64,000 bases of DNA from Gambelia wislizenii (taxonomy: Eukaryota; Chordata; Lepidosauria; Squamata; Crotaphytidae), in the NCBI GenBank assembly GCA_030847615.1, contig JAUMIR010000005.1:170466596-170530595 (forward strand), given 5' to 3'. The position numbers and the translations under genes were made by a program. Positions 59,201 through 64,000 of this stretch are shown piece by piece. The notes below the pieces were generated by a model. It did no database searches. It was given only the letters and a program-made list of their open reading frames with translations, and had not been told where the DNA came from. How positions within the stretch are numbered: position 1 is the stretch's first letter; every line of letters begins with the position of its first letter.

Positions 59201-62200
59201 TGGCTCTGTCCTATGAAATCCTAGGATTTGTAGTTTGTGGGGTATTTAGAATTCATCGTGAGATTATCTCTAATACTATCACTCAGGAGAATGCAAATAC
59301 AATTCCTAGGATTCCATAGGATGGAACCATGGCATTTACAGTGGCATCAAACTGTGGTGACTCTGTAGTGTACATACCCTCTTAAGTTTCCAAAATCAAT
59401 GTGCACAATTTATAGAAACATCTTCTAAGAGATTTATTCTAAGTGATAGATGTATTCTAAAAATGCTAGGAAATACATTGTTTTGTATGTGGCACTAAAA
59501 GTTAAGTTTCATGAAATTATGAAGCACCATGAACATCCTTACTAAGGGTAAAAACATGTTTTTGAGTGCTGAGAAACCCTTAGGAATGGAATCCTGGACT
59601 GATGAGAAGCTTTGCAGTTTATGACTTATTCTGTGCAAAATTTGCATGTGGTTGTTTTGAACAGACAATAGGACTTTTTCCTATGAAGAAAAGAGCATTT
59701 TCTGCACAGATAATAAAATACCAGCACATAAAAAGCTGTTTTGTGCACAGAAAATGCTGTAATGGGGACTTAACATGGTTGATTTGCATAGAACACAGCA
59801 TTTTCTGCATAGGAAACAGCTTTTACTGTGCAGAAAATATTTCTGTAGAGAAATATTATTTTATGTGCAGAAAAAACTATTTTCTGTGTAAATCAAACCA
59901 TGTGCCAATTTTCCAAAAAATAAGTCCCAAAGTTTGAACAGGCTTCAAAAATGGTGTGATTTTTGAACTTTCTTGCAGTGGAAAGAAAATTGCTAAAATT
60001 ACCCTATTTCCTCTGAGAGGAAAGTTAGTGAAGAATTACATCCCTACTCCTTACAAACAAAGGGAAAAGGAACTGATTTGCGATGATTATTGGTGCTCTT
60101 CAACATTCTTCCTCTCACACAGACAGAGCAGAACATAAAAAAAGACTTACCCTGCTTAATTTGTGCTCTGTTCTTGTGCAAGCATCCATGAAAGTCTGTG
60201 CAATGACTGACAAGGAAGCATCCACTACTTCATGAACATGAACGTCGAAGATGAAATGGGGGTTTTTCAATATGTTTACCCAAAACCTAAGTGGCAAGCT
60301 GTGAAACAAGCAAAGAAATAGAACAAACCTTTAGTAAGGCAAAATGAACAGAAATTGAGAAAATGGTAAGCCCTGAGTCTGACAAGCAAAATATATCACT
60401 GTGCTTTAAACTGCTGCACTGCACTTTCAGTTTAATTATATTCTTAAATTTACTACATGAATCTGGGATGTGGTTCTTTAATCTTGTACGCAAAGCATTT
60501 AAAAGGTTTAGTTTGATAGATACAAATGGCAATGTTGCTGCGATATGCTCCAGAAATCCATGATCGAACAAAAGCAAACCTAATTTTCCATCAAAATAGT
60601 GTAACTTTGTAGTAGTGAGGTATAGGCAACAGTTAGGCTGCAATTATTCAAAACCATGGCCTTTAGACTTCATGCTGTTTTTGTGTATCACTTCAAATGA
60701 GAAATCCCAGCCTCAGGGAGAGTAGGCAAATGTTAAAAAAGAAAGCTAGCAGGCTGTCACACCTGTGCCTCTGTTCTAAACTTTTCCTCTGTTTCTTTCA
60801 GATGCTTTGCAGAGTCATTTTTTGCTGTGTTTGCTCTAGATTTTAGGGTTACTCCTTCAGTTTTAAAGCAGTGGTGGGCAGAAGGTAGACTTGGATTTCC
60901 TGGTAGATATTTGATGATTTGCATTTGATAACCAGACTTATCCCATCCCCCACTCTGCTTCTAAAACAGAATATTAAGATAGAAGAAAGGAAACCAGGAG
61001 TAGATTTTTAAAAATGTGTCTGGACTGTGAGCTCAGTTCTGGCACTGAAAACAAATTGCTGAGCTGAGCATGTGCTCACAGCTCCTCTTTTTTATTCTTA
61101 AGCATAGTTTCTTCCTCCCAAGTCATTTTTTTCCATCTAGCCCTGGTGGTGGACTTCAAGGTTCTAGTAAATAGGGGAACAACAGCTAAAACAAAACAAA
61201 GCAGATCTCACAAGATGGAGGTCTGCCTGTCTCTGTTTCAAAGACATGTAGGTGGGCCGAATCAGCAAAAAGAATTGTTAATTGAAACCTGAGCTTGGAA
61301 GTTATATGTTTTTTTTTAAAGACACACTTACTAGTTACTTGTTGATTTTCTGAGTAATGAAAGCAAAGTACATTATTTTTAAAGGCTAGGGCATCAAGGG
61401 GCAAGGGGTGGTGGTGAGGGGCTCTTGTTCCAAAAAGTAATAGTTACTCCTCCTCTTTGTTTAAGCAAGTTTAATACCTTGTTGGTACTCATGGTAGCAA
61501 AGGAGGAGGTTGCAGGCAAGTTCTATTTTCCTGTTTTAGTGATTTTGCAAACTGCCTTGAGTCCCACATTAGGAGAAAGGCAGAATACAAATAAAAAAAA
61601 TATTATCCCTGTAAAACAAGGATCTTCCATTAGCAAAGCAATAGAGGTATTGGTACCATGCAAAACAACTAACAGCCAGTTCTGTCTACTTTTAAAACCC
61701 AAATATGTAAATGTTAACCAAAAAAATGTCACTTGCATGAATCATCATTGGAGAAATGTGTGTAGATGAGTGTTTGCCTGCAGCAGAGGGGAGGGGACGG
61801 GAGGGGAGGGAAGGGATCAGGGCTGTGCACCTTCCAGATGATAGTCCCTCCCTTTCTGTTGCTCTCCCTCCTTTCTTCTTTCCTGTCCGCCTTTCCTTCC
61901 CCAATGAGGGCTGACTGTGAAGAGGTGATTGACTCCCTTGAGCCTCCTTCTTAGCCCTTCCAGGTGGCAGACACTGCTACAGCAGAGCAGGGGTGGCAGG
62001 GAAATCTTTTGGTTTGCTGCTGCTGGCATTGGTGGGAGCAGCTGGGAGTGAATCAAAGTGTGTGCGAGTTGGAGGGGGAGGGTGCAGTGAAACATTTCAC
62101 TTTCTGTCATCACAACAAGCGGTTCATCTAACTGGTCAATTTTTAACAACTTGTTTTGTGATAGAGGAAATAAAACATTATAACGTATATAACCATTGGT

Positions 62201-63274
62201 AGGAAAATTGGAAATTACTACAGTATTTCATTTTCCCCTTTTACTTTTGTTTGTGTGTGTGTAATAGTGATTCTTTTGTACTTTTTGGTGTATGGTTTTT
62301 TCCGTTATATTCTCTTATATTTTCTTTATATTTCTTTATATAATAGTATATACATAGTATTTATATACTATTATATGTAGTATGTAGTTTTATATGACAG
62401 GAAATTTTTCTTAATAAAAATATTTTTAAAATGTTAACAACTGGTTGGGTGAACTGATGCAAACTGGCTGAATTACACTATAGAGTAGCAGACACTGTCT
62501 ACAGCTTCTCCAAAGTCTGGGAATTGACCAAACTTTATTCAGCACAATGCAACAGTCTCTAGGCCTTCCACTGTGGGAAGCTGCCTGCCACACTTCCTGG
62601 ACTGGCTAATGAACATTAAGCTGAATCAAGTGTTGCAGATTTTTAGTTGCCGAAGATAGCGTCCTGAATTGCTCAGAATGGCACATAACCCTGGTTTCAC
62701 AGCAAAATAAAATCAAAATGAAATAAAACAGAACAGTCCCCCCCCCTCCTGCCAGCCACCTTGCACACTGAAGAGAAGGACTAACAATAATGCAACAAGC
62801 AACGCAAAAACATTGTCTGAACAATGCAGACAATTACTTTTTCAAAGAAATGTTCCATGCTCTACCAGAAGCTGCTCTTTTACATGGACCTTCTATCGCT
62901 AGCTGTGTGAAATGAAGTTCCAAATGAAAACAGAATACTCCCCCCCCCCATTTCTTATTTGATAAAACAGCCCAGCGTACATACATGTATTCCAAATTTT
63001 GTTCACTTCTATTTTGGGCTGTATTTTAAAACAATAACAACAACAGCTGGGCTGCTGGTGAATATATCACCTATCCAATCCCTTCTCTCCTCCCATAAAT
63101 GCCAATAACTTACCTGTTTGTTTTCCAGATGTGGATAGTATCTTCATCTTTGATATCATGCTTTTCTGCTTGCTCATCAAGAAAATCAAAGAAGTATTTC
63201 ACAGCTGGTGGCACAACGTGGTTTGAATCAAGTACACTGTGAAAAAAGTTATCTACAAACTGCTGAAGCGTACC
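49824..63274 (-). CDS. PLXNC1: Plexin C-terminal coding region, six exons (probable PLXNC1, 3' end of gene)
   Basis: Plexins are single-pass semaphorin receptors; their cytoplasmic part is a split GAP domain acting on Rap/Ras GTPases. Six minus-strand exons (63274-63114, 60298-60151, 58108-58044, 56007-55932, 53716-53642, 49928-49824) join with matching phases into 630 nt, that is 209 residues and TGA. They carry the second half of the GAP domain: [47 protein letters not shown] and a VTDL end. The arginine of LPLRFW lies 151 residues from the C-terminus, the spacing I recall for the third invariant arginine of plexin-B1. Wording such as [12 protein letters not shown] and EHKLSRDSPSNK fits remembered PLXNC1 better than plexins A, B or D. 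A B-type plexin is the main alternative. The ectodomain, membrane segment and first GAP half lie beyond 64000. Introns are 2.0-3.7 kb. Confidence 0.88.
50724..51377. mobile_element. TIR element, family B, in PLXNC1 last intron
   Basis: Termini GGGTCAGTCTAGACAAG and ...CCATCTGGACTACTCC, flanked by TAA on both sides (50721-50723, 51378-51380). It is the full-length partner of 42226-42854. Confidence 0.8.
51957..52650 (+). mobile_element. Possible LTR of a retroelement
   Basis: A TATA-like GTATAAATATT (52233) lies about 260 bp before AATAAAAATACTTT (52493). About 145 bp further, at 52635, comes TTTTGGTATCGTTGGTGGAG, which loosely resembles a tRNA-complementary primer-binding site. No coding region follows and no second LTR was found. 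Weak call. Confidence 0.25.
52997..53039. repeat. (GT)n(AT)n microsatellite
   Basis: About 14 GT units followed by about 7 AT units, within a PLXNC1 intron. Confidence 0.9.
53642..53716 (-). CDS. PLXNC1: PLXNC1 exon ([16 protein letters not shown])
   Basis: This 75-nt exon is phase 0 on both sides, with acceptor TTTAATTTAATAG|GCA and donor GATGAG|GTAAGT. It encodes [19 protein letters not shown] and then NKYYDE, the penultimate helix pair of the domain. The symmetric phase means skipping it would keep frame but remove 25 residues. Confidence 0.94.
54456..55290 (+). mobile_element. tRNA-type SINE split by a family B element
   Basis: 54456-54563 carries the SINE head (TTGTTGTTATGTACCTTCAA, TCTGACTTATGGCAACCC, CTTGGCAAGATTTGTTC). 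55175-55290 carries its tail (TATGACTTGCCCCAGGTCAC, GGGATTTAAACCCTGATC). The gap is filled by 54564-55174. Confidence 0.78.
54564..55174. mobile_element. TIR element, family B, nested in SINE
   Basis: Left GGGTTTGTATATACTATC and right ATGTGTAGACAAGCCC ends. It aligns with 12650-13594 without that copy's MITE. Flanking triplets CCA and TTA do not match, so the duplication has diverged. Confidence 0.72.
55932..56007 (-). CDS. PLXNC1: PLXNC1 exon ([16 protein letters not shown])
   Basis: This 76-nt exon has acceptor TTGTTTCTAG|T and donor TCTAGG|GTGAGT. The first T completes aspartate; then 25 residues run from YYKGIRQM through [14 protein letters not shown], ending in phase 0. This is the helical C-terminal part of the plexin GAP domain. 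Confidence 0.94.
56250..56291. repeat. (TA)n(GA)n microsatellite
   Basis: About 10 TA units followed by about 10 GA units, in the intron upstream of the 55932-56007 exon. Confidence 0.9.
57834..57967. mobile_element. hAT MITE, 134 bp, perfect 8-bp duplication
   Basis: Ends CAGTGGTTCCCAAATTTTGG and AAGTTTGGGAACCACTG are inverted. CTCTAAAT occurs directly on both sides (57826-57833, 57968-57975). Located in a PLXNC1 intron 76 bp past the donor of exon 58044-58108. Confidence 0.93.
58044..58108 (-). CDS. PLXNC1: PLXNC1 exon ([13 protein letters not shown])
   Basis: This 65-nt exon has acceptor CTTTTTCAG|GAC and donor GAAGA|GTAAGT. It encodes 21 residues, [20 protein letters not shown] and E, plus GA, which becomes aspartate with the T of the next exon. 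DSP-NKLLYAK is the near-invariant plexin GAP motif. A hAT MITE (57834-57967) lies only about 75 bp downstream, inside the next intron. Confidence 0.95.
58145..58660. mobile_element. TIR element related to family B
   Basis: Left GGGCTCATCTACATAGGCC and right CCCATGTAGACAAGCATGTT ends. ACA stands on both sides if three bases are allowed for an indel at the right end. Non-coding. Confidence 0.6.
59148..59390. mobile_element. MITE, family-D-like
   Basis: TTATAACAGTTCACTATCAC, TTTAACTGTCATGGCTCTGT, CTAGGATTTGTAGTTTGTGG on the left and ATTCCATAGGATGGAACCAT on the right follow the family D layout. Ends blurred. Confidence 0.6.
60151..60298 (-). CDS. PLXNC1: PLXNC1 exon with the conserved GAP arginine (LPLRFW)
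   Basis: This 148-nt exon has acceptor TTTCACAG|C and donor AGCAGG|GTAAGT. Its first base completes serine, followed by 49 residues starting [19 protein letters not shown] and ending TRTEHKLSR in phase 0. The LRFW arginine corresponds by distance from the C-terminus to the third arginine needed for GAP activity in plexin-B1. All residues of this segment are intact, so nothing here suggests a dead GAP. Confidence 0.95.
60299..63113. other. PLXNC1 intron; L2 tail and AT hairpin
   Basis: The intron holds an L2 3' tail at 61530-61605 (GCAAACTGCCTTGAGTCCC, GGAGAAAGGCAGAATACAAA), a G-rich (GGGGA)n-like run near 61787-61815 and a 12-bp inverted repeat at 62341-62373. No extra exon is visible, and phases across it match without one. 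Confidence 0.6.
63114..63274 (-). CDS. PLXNC1: PLXNC1 exon, fourth-last segment of GAP domain upstream of the LPLRFW exon
   Basis: This 161-nt exon follows a pyrimidine-rich acceptor (TTTCCCCTTCAG) and ends at CAAACAG|GTAAG. It opens in phase 0 with [11 protein letters not shown] and runs through [18 protein letters not shown] and [11 protein letters not shown]. The last two bases, AG, form serine with the C that opens the next exon. The segment belongs to the RhoGTPase-binding-domain/GAP junction and GAP helices of plexins. It is sixth from the 3' end, and nothing from its start to 64000 looks like another exon. Confidence 0.93.
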
Positions 63275-64000
63275 CTGAAGGGGAAACAACAACAATTGCA
63301 CAAATATTAAAAATTCCAGTTCAGTGCAAGTGCAGCATTTTCAAGACTATTCCTTCAAATTTACAAGAATGCTTCCTAAACTGATTTATAGTCACGTCCA
63401 CAGGGCAATGTCCCAAATGGCCAAGGAATCACAATAGCTTGAATGTAGCATTTTTCATTTATAAATTGGTAGTAAATGTTCTTCTAAACAACAAATGAAC
63501 AGCCATAAGAAATGATCCAGAGAGCTTAGGAAAAATAATTTTCTGCTGTGCTTAAAGAGGTGGGGATTTCAGTATTGTTGTTCAGGGAACCCTGGAGGCT
63601 AGTCTCTTAAACAGATGGACAAGCCAAGGGGAGAGAGAACTGATGGTGGAGTATAATGCACTTGTACTTTATGCTTGCTGAATGTGTTCTGATAATACTC
63701 TCATGAACTTTTGCGATTTCCCCCCTGGTTGCTTTTCATACAATTAAGCAACATTTTAATGAACAAAAAAATCTAGATTTTTTTTGTAGGTTTTTTTAAG
63801 AGTTGCTTTTAGTTGGCAATATTTTTGGCCTAAAACCAACGTTTAACTGATGGCCAATATAATGGAACTCAACTCCTGTTTAGGCTGAAAATAATCTTCC
63901 ACAGTCCTCCACAACAAGAATTCAGGATGGTAGATGTGGTGGTGGGAAGGCAAGGAAAGGACATCAACCCACTTTTGGCTGCACCAAAAGAAGGAATGCT
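63275..64000. other. PLXNC1 intron, upstream part
   Basis: Sequence upstream of the 63274 acceptor. No recognisable repeat or exon to the window edge. Confidence 0.5.

Noticed and set aside
49824..63274. Assignment to a plexin-B gene
   Set aside because: VTDL would fit plexin-B, but the wording around [12 protein letters not shown] and EHKLSRDSPSNK fits recalled PLXNC1 better. Kept as the main alternative.

Overview
This is vertebrate nuclear DNA, most likely from a squamate reptile. The interspersed repeats point that way: CR1 elements ending in the ATTCTATG octamer, L2 elements with a GGCGGGATATAAATAAAT plus (TAA)n tail, L1, an RTE-like LINE, a 5S-rRNA-headed SINE and a tRNA-type SINE, hAT, pogo/Tigger-like and mariner DNA transposons, and many long-TIR MITEs. 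The species cannot be fixed from the sequence.

One protein-coding gene is supported. The last six coding exons of a plexin, best matched to PLXNC1, lie on the minus strand between 63274 and 49824. All splice sites are GT-AG, reading phases match across every junction, and the six exons join into an open frame of 209 codons plus a stop. They encode the C-terminal part of the cytoplasmic GAP domain, including a conserved arginine in an LPLRFW motif, and end in a VTDL tail. The 3' UTR probably covers the repeat-poor stretch below 49824.

From 1 to about 47 kb I find no exon of any other host gene. Layout: 1-3.0 kb two L2 fragments; 4.6 kb MITE; 6.4-8.1 kb mariner plus an unclassified 5S-linked repeat; 8.6-10.0 kb pogo-like element with a nested CR1 and a 75/76-bp minisatellite; 12.6-14.7 kb a cluster of TIR elements; 18.8-20.2 kb MITE and old CR1; 20.5-22.3 kb an RTE-like LINE with a 5' inversion; 24.6-26.95 kb a hAT element loaded with later insertions; 28.7-30.1 kb L1; 30.5-33.0 kb three pogo-like MITEs; 33.0-33.8 kb L1 3' end with a MITE; 37.2-40.5 kb MITE, L2 and a triple nest (5S-SINE, hAT, CR1); 42.2-45.8 kb TIR elements and LINE ends; 49.8-63.3 kb PLXNC1 exons with further transposons in the introns.

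The most rewarding signals concern genome dynamics rather than a new gene system. They are nested insertions whose order can be read from target-site duplications, a 157-bp piece of an L1 copied into a MITE about 3 kb away, a twin-primed LINE with an 11-bp duplication, a 5S-SINE-linked repeat present twice in inverted orientation 32 kb apart, and several TIR families that share 3-bp duplications and similar GGR termini.
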